This document shows, one piece after another, positions 13,301-28,300 of a stretch of DNA of 64,000 nt. Position numbers and translations under genes: made by a program. The notes below the pieces were generated by a model, which had not been told where the DNA came from, ran no database searches, and saw only the letters and a program-made list of their open reading frames with translations. Where the stretch lies: the NCBI GenBank assembly GCA_947623455.1, contig OX392530.1, forward strand, positions 1,773,501-1,837,500. Reading direction: 5' to 3'. Each line of letters opens with the position of its first letter. Within the stretch, counting starts at the first letter, position 1. Origin of the DNA: Mimachlamys varia (Eukaryota > Mollusca > Bivalvia > Pectinida > Pectinidae).

Positions 13301-16300
13301 ATTCATTACTAATATAACCCCTTTACATAAAATATGGTGATTTATGACATGACTGCTGTGTGTAATACAGTGAACACTCATGTCATATTTTTATGTATTG
13401 TGTAATAGTTTTAGTTGATTTTATTGTGATGTCATGCCCGAGACAACAGCTTGATGTCATCGACCACCGCACTGGATTCAAAATGGTGGACGTGCTTTAC
13501 ATTTCAATGTTGTATATGAAAAATTGTCGTTTTACATGAATAAATCCCACACATTTTGATAATGTGATAAGTATTTATTTATTTCGAACTTAATGGGATT
13601 TATAATTTTAATATCAGCCTTACTTGGGGTCCATCATTAGTTAAGAATTGTACATGTTAGGATGTTTTTTCAGTCACATGAAACTTGTAAAATAGGTTTA
13701 AGACCAGGAAAATGCTTTGTAAAATTCAATTTCAGAGGTCGTTTCTGACCTGCTTTACAAGAACTTTCCTATAATCTATTGTTGCCTTTTTGATAGACAT
13801 GAGTAAGTAGCTAGGATATTAATTTTGGAAAGCAAACAGTCGATAAAGGGTGTTTGTAATAAAACATGTTTGTCCTAAAACTACTGAACCGGAGTGTTGA
13901 GTCCGAGGTGTATTCAGGTACGATTTTTTAAGGCTACGAGGTACTTGGTCTTGTACATTCAAATCTTTTCATATCAATTTCTAATTATCCAAACGAAACT
14001 AATCTGAATGGGTATCTAATTAAAGGATCTATGTTTACACCTTTCAGAAAATGATAAATTAAGGTCAAACTATATGATTTAAATGAAAACCTACTGAGAG
14101 CTCAATCCAATACTACTGTATGTTTAATATAAAATGTAGTTTGGAATTAAATATTCTATCTTAGCTGTCGCTTCCAAACAGATATCTATAGAACCTGACT
14201 TTTTGTAAGCGGGGAATGAACCTGACTTTGAGTAAAGACTTTCAACATGTAAACCAGTTTGTATATCATAAAAGGAAAAGCACACAATGAAATTTCTAAC
14301 AATTATTAGTCAGAAATGTTTTTGAATAAATAAATAGATATGTGTAGTTTTTTTAACTGTATCAATTGAAAATCCATTTCTACAGAGACAATTTCCATAG
14401 TGATCGTTTGTAAGTCAGATATGACCTTAATCTATTAAGTTTTTGTTATTGAAAATTTGGAAGGGACTTTTATGCTGAATGTGTAACTGATATGTGAGGG
14501 TTTTATAAAGGCAGATTTTTCACTCTGGTGCTGTGGATTATTCAACTAATGTTGCAACATATTCACATGTAGCGTTAACAAACAATATTTGAACAAGAGA
14601 GTAAAAAGGGGCTGAATATTATTTTTCATAGTGGTTTATAAGAACCAATCATTGATGCTTGAATTAAATCTGATACCCACCACTTACTGACAACTAAGAA
14701 GCTGATTTGTTTAGAGCGTCCATCTGGGAATTGGAATTCTGGGTAAAAATCCTAGTCTAAAAGCATATCTTCTCCTGTTACCATATAGGACCAACCCTTT
14801 TTTCAAGTAAAGGTTGTATGCTTGGCAAGGAGATGCCCAAACATATTATGTCTTTTGAGACAGAAAGTTAGGAAAATGAGAAAGTAAAGTAGCAGTATCT
14901 ATAGAGATGGAGAGTAATATAAATGTGGGAACTGGACTGGCTAGATTTCCTGAGCGACCAAATGGCTCAATCGCTTAGAGTGACCATCAAAATTTGAAAG
15001 GTCCTGGCTCTGATTGTACATTTTTACTATCCTTTACATACACAGTTTTCTTTTGTTCTACATCAGCATAATAACAACTACTCACAAAATATTACCAAGA
15101 AGATAATTCAGCAAATTACAGTCCCCCACCACAGGTAGGACATACCATAACCCAAGTATGATGTCCCAGTGACTTAGTGCAAGAGAATAGAGAGCCTCGA
15201 CCAACATTTTCTTTGATATAGGTCTAACACAAAAATGTAGGTCAGTGTGACCTACTTTTGATACATATGACACACCATCTCACCAAGGTGAAGGTGAACC
15301 CAAACTCAGAGTATAAAGTTTGTATAACTTTAAGTGTAGAAGGCTGTGTAGGAGGCTGTGTAGCAGTGCTGGACTTTTTTTTTTCTTTGATACGTTCCAG
15401 TGATAAGTAGACTGTAGGAGAAAGAACCCAGACAATTTTTTCTTTTATTTATATAAGAAAGACTTTATACAACATACAAAACTACATAAACCTAAGTAAC
15501 ATTGCATATTTCAGGTCTGTATCACACAACCTCGTTTTCCATATATAGATCTAAAATGTCATATCAAATATACTTTTAACAAGAGGGCCTGTATGGCTCA
15601 CCTGGCTTTCAGCAAATGCAACAAAAAGTGATGTGTAAGTTAAATAACACAAACTTTTCCAGTGAGGGATCTGCCTCAATATTGCCTTTAATGAAATCTT
15701 AGCTTTCTGATTCAAAAGAGCATTAAGAGGATTTATTTGAAATTGGTTCATATTAAATATTATGCCTTCTTTATGCCCAGCAATTGAAGTGTTTTGTGGT
15801 GGGAAGTCTGCAAGGAGTGTGGCAAATCGCTAGGATCAAATCTTAAATCATTTAAGATTTCTCTTTATGCTCAGCAATTTGTATATATTGTTTTGGGGTA
15901 GGGATCTCAATCAATTGAAAGTTATGACTGAAGAGTTAAGTCTGCAAGGGCGCGCCAGACCCTGGAGTCAAATCTAAGATAATATTTGTGATCATCTCTT
16001 TATGCACAGTAATTGTATATATAGTTTTGGGGTGGGGATGTCAATCATTTAATAGTTATGACTCAATAAGTTAAGTCTGAAAGGGCATGACAGACCCTGG
16101 GGTCAAATCTAAAATCATGATTGTAATCGTCTCTTAATACCAAGCAATTGTCTAATTATATAGTTTTGGAGTGGGGATCCAAATCATTTAAAGTAATGAC
16201 TCAATTAGTTAAGTTTGAAAGGACATGACAGACCCTGGGGTAAATTCTAACATCATGATTTTGTGCTCAGTACTATCGTATATAATATATAGTTTTGGGG

Positions 16301-19300
16301 TGGGGGTCTTTACCGTTTAAAAGTTATGTCAATATTACCAAAAGGACCCCTTTTGGCCCTGCCACTCAGGCCTCTGGGGGGTCAGCTCCGTTTTGTATAA
16401 ACTTGAATCCTAGCCACCTAGGAATGCTACCACTTAACTATCAATGTTGTACATTTCTTAGATCTAGAGAAGAAGTTATTAATATGAATATTGCCAAATG
16501 GACCCCTTTTGACCCTGCCCCTCAGGAGATTTGTTAAAAGAATCCTTACAGCCACAAAGGCATGCTCTCCACCAAATTTGTTTTAAATCAAACCAGCGGT
16601 TAAGAAAAAGCAGAAGTCAATTGTTCATGGACGGAAAGACGCCACAGTATGGCATAAGCTCACCTTGGTCCTTCTGACGAGGTGAGCTAAAAATACTACA
16701 TACACATATAGCACCTTCAATGGTAGAAAAGGAAATCCTAATTGGAACCCATATATTAGGCTTGATACAATATGTAAACCTAAAATATCTACTGAACACA
16801 AGATTACCTATAACACTTCCCACCACATAGGCGAAAAGACCTAAATGTAGCTCGAAAAATCTAGGTTTAAAGATTTTAACAATGCCCTTGTTGTACTTGG
16901 GATATAAAGTGTTTTACACTTGACAACAACACATATATACATATATACTACCAACTAGGTTTTATAAGGCTTATAATGTACTTCATGGGGTTGAAATTAT
17001 AAACTTTTTAAATTAAGCATTCTATTGTTATAAAATACTGTTTTTGTCAGTTACTTACTATTTTTGATGAAAAAAAATTGTATTCATGTCCATAAGCACC
17101 TGTGCATTTTTTATGCACTGGGACATGTGAATACGCCATTTCTTAGATACCACAACTCTTTTGAAGCAGAGCTAAAAATCGGTGGTTTGATCATGCGGCC
17201 GTGAAATATTTAGGGCATTTTTTCGACACGATGGCGGCATTGACGACCAAATGACAGCTAGATTTGAACATTGATCTTTCAGTCGCTTTAGGTCAAAATG
17301 GCACGAAACACAAAAACAGACTCTAAAACTAAGTCATGGTGTGTTTTGCCAACTGACAGTCGTAAAAGCAACAACATGAAAAAAAATCCATGGATGTAAA
17401 ATATAACATTCAGATAATTTCCACAGCAAAGAGGCAACCCCGATCATGAGCAATGGATTGCGAATATCTTTCTTAATACAAGACATATTCAGTTCATCAG
17501 GGACTTCAACTAATTTCCCTAACACCCCTCTTGCTATTTGAAGTTTTGATCCCTCTTCGGCCAAAAAAAACTTTTGAACTCACTAACCACCAGTGAAAAC
17601 TTCTATTTGACCGTCATTTTGTTTTCAAAGTGCCCTTAATAAAGTCATGTGGTGATGAAGTCACATGACTAAACCGGCTGAAAGTTATATCCCGGAAATG
17701 GCATATTGTGTACATACAGTAGCTATGAAGTTCGCAGTAGGTATAACTGAATGATGAGGACACAAGCTATAAAAACATCATCACAGATCCCTAGCAGATA
17801 ATGAACCTTCAATGCATGGAGATTCAACACTCAATAATCCTTGCAGCTCAACATATATAAATACTGACAGTTTTTAGCAGCATTATAAAAGATTCTTTAA
17901 AAATTGTTTATGGACGCACAACGGATGACAGACGATGCACGGTGACAGACAAAAGCCGATCAGAAAAGTACAACTTCCGACCTCTGATGTCTTGAATGTT
18001 GGTCATCCATTTTAACAACTCCCCAGCACAGACCATATGTGTTCATAGCACAGGTCATAACTCGAATACTCTGGTAACTCAAATGTTTTTTGTGGTCCTG
18101 CCAACTTTGAAGTAAGAAATTTGACTGTACCCTGTATTACACTGTCCATCACCTCTGTTCACACCCTGTAAGGTTGTCCTAGAGCTACACCCTTTTCTGA
18201 GTAGCTATTTCTGAACAATATTGGTCTTCCCAGTTGTCTATACATGTCCACGACATCACTTTTTGGAGGGGGCGGTGCAGGACCGTTATGATAAAGATTC
18301 GCCGGGAGAGAACTGGTTCGACCAGCTTCCCTGAAATCATTCTGAAGCCTGTGGTAGCCAGTCTGGCCCTCTCTACCCCAGCTAGGCTGGTAGTAGCCGT
18401 CCGCAAGGTTGGAGTATTGAGAATGAGATGCGGAATAGTTGTGCTTGCGTCCATGTAGTTTTTCATGACCCTGGCTCTTTTCATCATCATCAGAATCTAT
18501 AAATGGCATTTTTCTGTATTCTTCTTCTTTCTGTTTTTCTGATTTTAAATATGCTGCAAAGGATCCTGGTTTTTCTACCTCCCCTTCCTCTGTAATCTCC
18601 CGCAGGTCAAGACGAGGAACAGCAGGAATTTCATCCTTGTCAGACGTTAATTCTTTACTCTTTAGCTGTTTTAGCTGCAGTTCGGCGAGTTCTAACTCCA
18701 AATTGTCTAGTTCCATCTGATACACTGACGCGTTCACCTTCCTGTGTGGTTCACTTCGACCTGGACTAATTCTGTCACTATGAACAGATCCTTGATCAAG
18801 TGGAAGAGGATGCCACCCGTCATTTTTATTCAGCAGGTTTGTGGTAGATAGGCGGTGATCAGATGTACTTTGTTTACTTTGTGGCAGGCTGTATACAGAC
18901 GACCTCTGTGACCTCTGTCTGCTATGACCTTTCTCAGAGCTCTTGGACAGTTGCTGCACAAGATAGCCGTACTGTGCCTCAAACCGATCGAGTCTGTCAT
19001 GAGGATCACCGTGGACCGGGGCCTGTAATGGAGGATTAAAGCTGACGCTGGGGTTAGTGTCTTTGGAGGAGTGCCTACCTTCTCTGTCGGACTTCTTCCT
19101 CTTCATGAAGTTCTGTTCCTGAAGCAGCATCAGTTCTTTGTGCAGCCTCTCGTTTTCCATCTCCAACATCTGTAGCTGGCCGAGATGGTCCTTCTTCTCT
19201 GTAACAAACAACACACGTTTTATGAAGCATTATCTTCATCTGTTAGGAAGTTTTGTAGACATTCAGCTAAAATTAATTTGTTATGGCACTTCCTGAGAGC

Positions 19301-22300
19301 ATTATACCTTCCAACACTACAATAGAACTGTTACCGAGACGGAAACATTATCATTAGATTTAGTACATCATGTCACTGTCTTTGACAATTTGTTGACCCT
19401 CCAGTGTTCCAGATAAAATGCATACCGGTACATGCATATTTTACGCATTAATTTTCATGAAATACGCATCGGGAAAAACAGTTTGTGTACCAGTTACACA
19501 CAAGATTTTGCTTTTACGCATAATACTTAAAACACAGCATGCAATTAAAAGGAACGTGGAACAATTACCCATAACAAATCAATAAAATAAGTTTTTTTCA
19601 TAGAAAATATTTGATACGATTAACTCCTGTTTTTTTCACAGAATTGTGAGAGTGGGGGTGTCTACTAAGAGGTGCGAGTGGTGTGCTAAAAATACTGTAT
19701 TGCATTGCATGTTATACCATAATTAAATTGATGGAAACGAAAATATGTGTTTAGTACACCTATGATATTAAAACACTGAGTACCAGTACACACCGGTCAA
19801 AAAATTAACTGGAACACTGCCTCCCGAAAAGAATCTGCATAGTTCCTGTACCAAACTGTGCCATTTTTGGCAGACGACAAAAGTCAACAATGAAACCAAT
19901 GCCCAATTTACAGCCCCCCTACGAGAAGCGGCACAATTCTAATTGAATACATAACTAATGATGGCTGGCGTACCTTTTTTGTCTGGGATCTGTTTCATGC
20001 CATCCTCTATACTCTGAGCCTCAGCTTGCATCTGTGCCATCTGTGACAGTACGTCGGGCTCATTTCCTCCATTCTGGAGGTATGCTTGTCTCATGGCACT
20101 GAAATACAACATCCACAAGTTATACAGTGCTATCTTATCTCCATTAATTAAAAAAAAACATAATTGATAGATGTATTCTTCAGTGATTTGAATAATTTTT
20201 ATCACATATTTAATTTTATGACATATTCAACCATATGACCTTAAATGTAGTTAGGGTCATTCATATTCAGACACTGTAGGTATCTCGAGAGAAGCAACCA
20301 GCTAAATAATATGATTCTATGCCTAATTTTCATTGTTCAGAAAAAGTTGTGATGAGTTTTGACTTATTTGACCCCAGTGACCATGAAAGTTGTCAAGGTC
20401 ATTTTTGTTTACAAACTTGATCATGCTCAATCTGAAAAATCTACCAGCCGAATATGATTTTTTAATGCTTTTCAGTTCTTTGGAACAAGTGTTTGGCGTA
20501 TTTGACTATTGTCATTTCATCCACAACCTTTGTTGAGCTCCGCCTCACATAGCTGTATATTAAGAAGTCATTCTAACTATTTGACACTTTCAACACATGT
20601 GACCTTGAAAGTAGTTCAAGGTCATTATCACTCTCAAACTGTGTTTGGGCTCTTACCAATGAAAATAATGTACATATATATTGACTATTTCAGTATTGAT
20701 TAGGTACTTAGTATTCTAAACCAGTTTTACTACATATTACATGTATAATGATGTTTTAACAATTCATAATTTACTCAAGATTAAATGTAATCCAATCTAT
20801 GTCTGACTGTGACAGAGGTACCCACCTGATCTCAGCCACCAGTGAGTTTCCATAGTAGACGGGGTACACGTAGGACTTGCGGTCGGAGACAGGCGGGGGG
20901 AGGGGCTGAGGCTGAGGCTGTGTGTTTTTCTCTACCTCACTGTAACACAAAAACCTTAGATACAACACTGTATATCTTACAGCTAAAACCTTTAATACTT
21001 CAAAGTAATGCATATATATCCTGCTTTTACTGACTGCTGTATTTTCGCGCGAGGAACTGTCCGCGATGTGGAAATTTTCGCGCCGTCAGTCATGCTGTTT
21101 TTTTTGCACACAGTACCCATAATAATATTATACACTGTAGAGTTTGAGTGATGTTAAATATGTCCGCGTATGGATATATTCGCGGAGATTTAATGCCAGC
21201 GAAATAAGCGAAAATTTCCACACCTCGAATATTTCCTCTTTTACAGTATCCCAATCAAGGCCATGATACAAGTGTGATATAACAAGGGGTCATTTAGGTG
21301 GGTGTTGTATAGTACAATATTATCAATCTTTTTTTTAACATTTTTAAATAATATGACCTTTAATGTAGGTAAAGGTCATTCAATCTCACCCCAACATTTC
21401 ATATTATTTTACTTGTGTGGCTCCCTCCAAAGGGAAGCTACTGAGGGCAATAATGATACAACATGTGTGTTAATCTCTGTAACAATGGTGAAGATCAAAT
21501 AAAAAAACAAACATCACAAAATTAAACTGTCTGAACCTGAAACAAATTATGAAAAAATTCATGAATATAAGATAACTGTAAAAGCATTAATTAGGCATGC
21601 AGAACTGGGTTAGTATTCAACAGTATAGAATTATGTATAAATACGGAACTGCAGGTTTAACACTGAACTCTATGGCAAACCTTTGGTGACATGTCTGAAG
21701 CAGTTGGAGCCTGGGATGATTAGTGAAAGGATGACTGGGGTAAGGATGAGTAGAGGAAGACTGACTGGAGTAAGGATGAGTAGAGTAAGACTGACCAGGG
21801 TAGGTTGGACAGGAAGGTAAACGGCTATTGTACTGTCCACTTAAATGATGGTACCGAGAACGAGGCTGTCCACGACTCTGCCAACATCCTCCAACGGCCA
21901 ATCTCTCTTTCATATTTTCTATGTGTCTACACAGAGTTTTATATTTTTCTATACGACTCTGCTTTGGAAAGGTTTGTTCAGAACCTGTATCATCATTTAT
22001 TTTATCAAAGGTTCCATTTTGTATGTTGTCTTGTCTTTCGGAGGTCAAGCTGTGAAGTTCCATTTTACTTGAAATTTCCTGTAATGGGGAGACCATCTCC
22101 GCTGATCGGGGAATAAACCTTTCTGCAGTGCCTCTGGATTCTGCAATAATTCTTCTGGTATCTGCCGAGCTTGAATTACGTGATAGTTTTGACTGTGTTG
22201 CCCTTGAGCCTGGGGTGGTCCTCCTAAGTTCTCTCCCCTTGTCAGCCTGATCAATCCGTGAATTCTCTAGTCTAGACGCTATCACTTCCTGTGCGTTTTG

Positions 22301-25300
22301 AGAATCTGGATCGTCTAGAAGCTTGTACTCCAATGCTTCAAGGATGTCCATGGATGCCTCCATATTTTCAATAAGACTTGTTACCTTGCTATGCACAGAT
22401 ATACAATCATAATTTCATCTAGTTATAAGCATGTTAAAAATCTACAATACTATTGTACTAAATTATATTTGAATAATTCTATATAAAACAAAAGTGTATC
22501 TTCAGATGTACTAAACAGAGAAATCTAAGACTAACTTTAGTTTGTATTATTATATTGTAACTAATCAAAGTAGAAAATGATGACTAAATCTACTGATATA
22601 AGGCTACTGTACCTAAGCGAGTAGGGTCATGATCGTTAGTTCGGGAAAAACATATTGGCACTACTCTCTGCATCTTTACAAAGATTATATACAAATCGAG
22701 TTGGGACCAAATAAACTATTCGACAAATGATGGTGTTTGCATAAACTAAGTTCGAGGTAGTGAGGTTTTCAGTATTTACAAAGTATGACCTACATGAAGT
22801 TGACACGTTGGCCGTTGATGTTGTAAAGCTGTCTCCGTAGATCATCCAGGGCCATCTTGTTACGTTCCTCCTGGGCCCGAAGCTCGGCCAGAAGTTGTCC
22901 TGTGTTGTCCGTAGGCTGTGGCTTGCTCCCTTTATTGGCCAACTCTTCAAGACGTCGTCTGATGTCTGTAACGTAGATAATAAAGGATGAAAGAAAAAAT
23001 GATTTTATAATCTAGAGTTCAAGTTCAATGTGCCACTAAATGTATCTCGTCAGCGTACATTTTTTCTCCTATGAAAGACCTCTGCACATTTGCAAATTTG
23101 TGGTAAAAAATAAGGATGATGGGGGCCTGCCACACTCAACTGTTATCTATCTCAGATATGTTACATCATATTTGTTCAGTTTCTTCAATGGAAGACAGTT
23201 ATAATGGCAACCAAACACTATGTCACAAGTCATTTCAGTATTTCAGAAGAAGCCATTTTAAAGTTTTAAAATATTTGACCCCTATGACCTTGAAAGTATG
23301 TCAAGGACATTTGTGTTCACAAAATGTGTTTGCTGCCTTCCAAGGAAGCTGCCAATCAAATATAATGTTTATAAGATTTCCTTCAGTGATTCAGAAGTTG
23401 TTTGAAGGTTTTGACATATTTTACCCCAGTGACCCTGAAAGTTGTTACATGTTTTCCTAATCTTCGTTGCACTACATCCAAGGAAGCAATAAGCCAAAAT
23501 ATGATGATTTTATGCCCTTTGGTTCTTCAAAAGATGCTGTTTTAAGGGAATTGACACAGCACTGCATAAACTTGCAAAGTGAAGTGAAGCTATGTAAGCT
23601 TGCCCAGATAAAGGACTATCCATAGCTCTGCCCAGAATAGCTCTCAGCATAACCTTGTCAAGGAGAAGCTGTATATACATTTAGCCTTATCCAGATGCAG
23701 TCATGCTCCACAGCCATGCCAAGCTGTTTTTCCCAATCCCTAAATATTACCTAACTTATTATCATTTACCCACCTTCTCGTTGTTTTTCCAGGTCCCTAT
23801 TTTTGATCTGTAGGTACTCCATTTGCCGCCCATGGTTTTCTGCCAGCTGCCGAAGCTGCGAGTCCTGGTTTGGGTTGTACTTTTGGTATTCCTAAAACAG
23901 ATTAACCTTAATTAGACAGGGGGGATACTTTATCAGTTTATTGATATGATCTTAGACATTCAAATATATGGCTGATCATAACTCAGGTGTAACTAATGCA
24001 TAAAATTGACCTGCAATAAAACAAGAGGCCCAACGGGCCTTAACGGTCATCTGACTACCAATTGTAAAATCACTATGAAAATACGTGTAGTCATTAAATC
24101 AAGTTATAATATGCCTGTATAGATTGCCAAGTTCAAGATAGTGGCCTTCTTGGATTTCTGATGGGCTTGAAAAATAACAACACTTTGTTGGGACCATCTC
24201 AGGATATCATTTCTGGCAAGTTTCAGCTCAATTCCACTGGTTGAACTTGAGAAGTTTAGAATGTGTTTTCAAAATGGCCGCTGTGGAGGCCATCTTGGAT
24301 TTTTGACTACACGAAAAATAACAACAGTTTCGTTTTGGCCCCAGTGACCTTGAATGAAAGTCAAGGTCATTTCTTTGAACAAACTTGGTAGCCCTTTATC
24401 CCAGCATGCCACAGGCCCAATATTAGATCTCTGGGCCTTTTGGTTATTCAGAAGAAGTTGTTTAAAGATTATGACCGTTTTGGCCCCTGTGACCTTGAAT
24501 GAAAGTCAAGGTCATTTCTTTGAACAAACTTGGTAGCCCTTTATCCCAGCATGCCACAGGCCCAATATTAGGTATCTGGGCCTTTTGGTTATTCAGAAGA
24601 AAATGTTTAAAGATTATGACCGTTTTGGCCCCAGTGACCTTGAATGAAAGTCAAGGTCATTTCTTTGAACAAACTTGGTAGCCCTTTATCCCAGCATGCC
24701 ACAGGCCAAATATTAGATCTCTGGGCCTTTTGGTTATTCAGAAGAAAATGTTTAAAGATTATGACCGTTTTGGCCCCAGTGACCTTGAACGAAAGTCAAG
24801 GTCATTTCTTTGAACAAACTTGGTAGCCCTTTATCCCAGCATGCCACAGGCCCAATATCAGGTCTCTGGGCCTTTTGGTTATTCAGAAGAAGTTGTTTAA
24901 AGATTATGACCGTTTTGGCCCCTGTGACCTTGAATGAAAGTCAAGGTCATTTCTTTGAACAAACTTGGTAGCCCTTTATCCCAGCATGCCACAGGCCCAA
25001 TATTAGGTCTCTGTGCCTTTTGGTTATTCAGAAGAAGTCGTTTAAAAATTATGACCGTTTTGTCCCCTGTGACCTTGAATGAAGGTCAAGGTCATTTCTT
25101 TGAACAAACTTGGTAGCCCTTTATCTCAGCATAACACAGGACCAATATCAGGTCTCTGGGCCTTTTGGTTATTCAGAAGAAGTTGTTTAAAAAGATTTTG
25201 ACCTTTTTGGCCCCTGTGACCTTGAATGAAGGTCAAGGTCATTTGTTTGAACAAACTTGGTAGCCCTTTATCCCAGCATAACACAGGCCCAATATCAGGT

Positions 25301-28300
25301 CTCTGGGCCTTTTGGTTATTCAGAAGAAGTCGTTCAAAGATTTTGACCTTTTTGGCCCCTGTGACCTTGAATGAAGGTCAAGGTCATTTGTTTGAACAAA
25401 CTTGGTAGCCCTTTATCTCAGCATGCCACAGGACCAATATCAGGTCTCTGGGCCTTTTGGTTATTCAGAAGAAGTTGTTTAAAAAGATTTTGACCTTTTT
25501 GGCCCCAGTGACCTTGAATGAAGGTCAAGGTCATTTGTTTGAACAAACTTGGTAGCCCTTTATCCCAGCATGCCACAGGCCCAATATCAGGTCTCTGGGC
25601 CTTTTGGTTATTCAGAAGAAGTCGTTTAAAGATTTTGACCTTTTTGGCCCCTGTGACCTTGAATGAAAGTCAAGGTCATTTCTTTGAACAAACTTGGTAG
25701 CCCTTTATCCCAGCATGCCACAGGCCCAATATTAGGTCTCTGTGCCTTTTGGTTATTCAGAAGAAGTCGTTTAAAAATTATGACCGTTTTGTCCCCTGTG
25801 ACCTTGAATGAAGGTCAAGGTCATTTCTTTGAACAAACTTGGTAGCCCTTTATCTCAGCATAACACAGGACCAATATCAGGTCTCTGGGCCTTTTGGTTA
25901 TTCAGAAGAAGTTGTTTAAAAAGATTTTGACCTTTTTGGCCCCTGTGACCTTGAATGAAGGTCAAGGTCATTTGTTTGAACAAACTTGGTAGCCCTTTAT
26001 CCCAGCATAACACAGGCCCAATATCAGGTCTCTGGGCCTTTTGGTTATTCAGAAGAAGTCGTTCAAAGATTTTGACCTTTTTGGCCCCTGTGACCTTGAA
26101 TGAAGGTCAAGGTCATTTCTTTGAACAAACTTGGTAGCCCTTTATCTCAGCATGCCACAGGACCAATATCAGGTCTCTGGGCTTTTTGGTTATTCAGAAG
26201 AAGTTGTTTAAAAAGATTTTGACCTTTTTGGCCCCAGTGACCTTGAATGAAGGTCAAGGTCATTTGTTTGAACAAACTTGGTAGCCCTTTATCCCAGCAT
26301 GCCACAGGCCCAATATCAGGTCTCTGGGCCTTTTGGTTATTCAGAAGAAGTCGTTTAAAGATTTTGACCTTTTTGGCCCCTGTGACCTTGAATGAAGGTC
26401 AAGGTCATTTGTTTGAACGAACTTGGTAGCCCTTTATCCCAGCATGCCACAGGCCCAATATCAGGTCTCTGGGCCTTTTGGTTATTCAGAAGAAGTCGTT
26501 CAAAGATTTTGACCTTTTTGGCCCCTGTGACCTTGAATGAAGGTCAAGGTCATTTGTTTGAACAAACTTGGTAGCCCTTTATCCCAGCATGCCACAGGCC
26601 CAATATTAGGTCTCTGGGCCTTTTGGTTATTCAGAAGAAGTCGTTCAAAGATTTTGACATTTTTGGCCCCTGTGACCTTGAATGATTCCACTGGTGTAAG
26701 ACAGGGCTCTCCAATATCGTTCATACTGTTTTACAAAATTTTTTAAAGTGGAAAGGTGGGGGGGGGGGGTTATAAAAATAGTTAAATCATTGCTAAATCA
26801 GAATTTGACCTGCAACTTATAATCATACAACTTATATAATATACCAAATACAGTTCAATATCTATTAAAGAGTAAATTTCAGCAGAAACATTATGATGGA
26901 GTGCAGAAATGACAGCGTGAAGGCCATGCATGGGTAACACAATTTGCTCTGACCATTTCATGACGGAAGACATAAAAAGTAAATTGGTCATTGAAATTGA
27001 CAAAATGCACACAATTGTCCATACCTCAAAACTCTGAATAAAACAGTCCTGAAGCACCATGGCCAGTTTTAAAATTAAACTCATTATTAAATATATCTAA
27101 TACATGTTAGATAAGATAGTAATTTCAATGTATATAATGTAGGCTGGTGATTAAGTGTTAGTAAATGATGACTAGGTATAATAGCCTGGAGTTACACTGT
27201 TAACAATGAAAATACCACAGGGCTTTATCGCCCCTCTTTTAGGTCCGGTAATCGGACCCGCTCCCAATGAAAAAAAGGTGTGATTTGTCCCAAATTTCCT
27301 CTTGAAAATTCCCAATTCAGACACTTGAAAAATTTTTTTGTGGTTTTACAGGTTTGAGGAGCTTCTTGTAACATTAAGATTAATAAGAAACAAGAAAGAT
27401 GGGCTGTAAATGTCATACTGACAGTGCTTTAAATAGTAATTTGGAAAATAATGTATTTATAGTTGTTAAAATAGTGTTTGTCAAAATTTCCCAAATAGCT
27501 ATTATGTCAATCAATTTTTCCCAATTTGGTAACAGAGTCAAATTCCCTAAACCCCCTGATAAAGCCCTGTACTGGTGTATTGCTTTGAGGAGTATCATTT
27601 CCTGACGTACCTTGTAGAAACTGTTACCTGATTGACAGAAAATCTTATAGAGGGAATATTGATAGGCAAATTTTTTTCCATAGGAAAAGCAATTTGTAAG
27701 CACACAAATATGACACAAACATGTTACAAATTTTGTGGTAAGAATTAAGACTGGTTTTGTACACAACCCAATAAAACCATTAATTAATGTGTATATAAAG
27801 TTCTGTTGATCATTCCGCCATTTTATTTAGATCTCCATGTTAATTCAAACATCGACTATAACTGCAATCGGTGGGTACAACCCATTACCGCCGTGACAAT
27901 GACACAGGGACATCAGAATGTCTGTAATACATACAACCAGACCATATCACTCTTAAACACGGCCAGCCTTCAATATTTTACACCAGGCTGATATAAACCT
28001 GGTAGGTATGATGAATCAAATGAAAGCACCAAGATTCTATACATCATAAAATGCTTTTGAATGCTGCACACAAGTCTGGACAAGTAAGTTATTCATGCAG
28101 ACAAGATATTCATAACTGTAAATGCCCTGCCAATTGTGTTGACCTAGTATTTTGCTTATCAAAGCCTTGTAAACAAGCCAACAGTTAGGTTCACTACAGA
28201 AGTTCCTTTGACTATTTTCTAATATACAATAATCCAATCTAATATGTTCCATGTGAGTCGAGGTGTTAGCGTGCTACCTGTGTTAGTGTGTGACAACACA

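Noticed and set aside
13430..13520. Possible promoter with ATGGTGGACGTG start
   Set aside because: The frame ends after about 19 codons and no exon follows on either strand.
18185..18490. 101-codon minus frame overlapping CCDC17 exon 11, and plus-strand frame 18234-18458
   Set aside because: They are shadows of the long exon 11 frame, which has the coiled-coil composition and correct phase.
24354..26746. A series of 60-codon frames starting MKVKV
   Set aside because: One frame per unit of the 145-bp noncoding array. The same frame is broken in the dispersed copies.
27806..27991. 61-codon plus-strand frame in a slightly GC-richer patch
   Set aside because: No family resemblance, no convincing splice sites, and it lies inside the CCDC17 intron.
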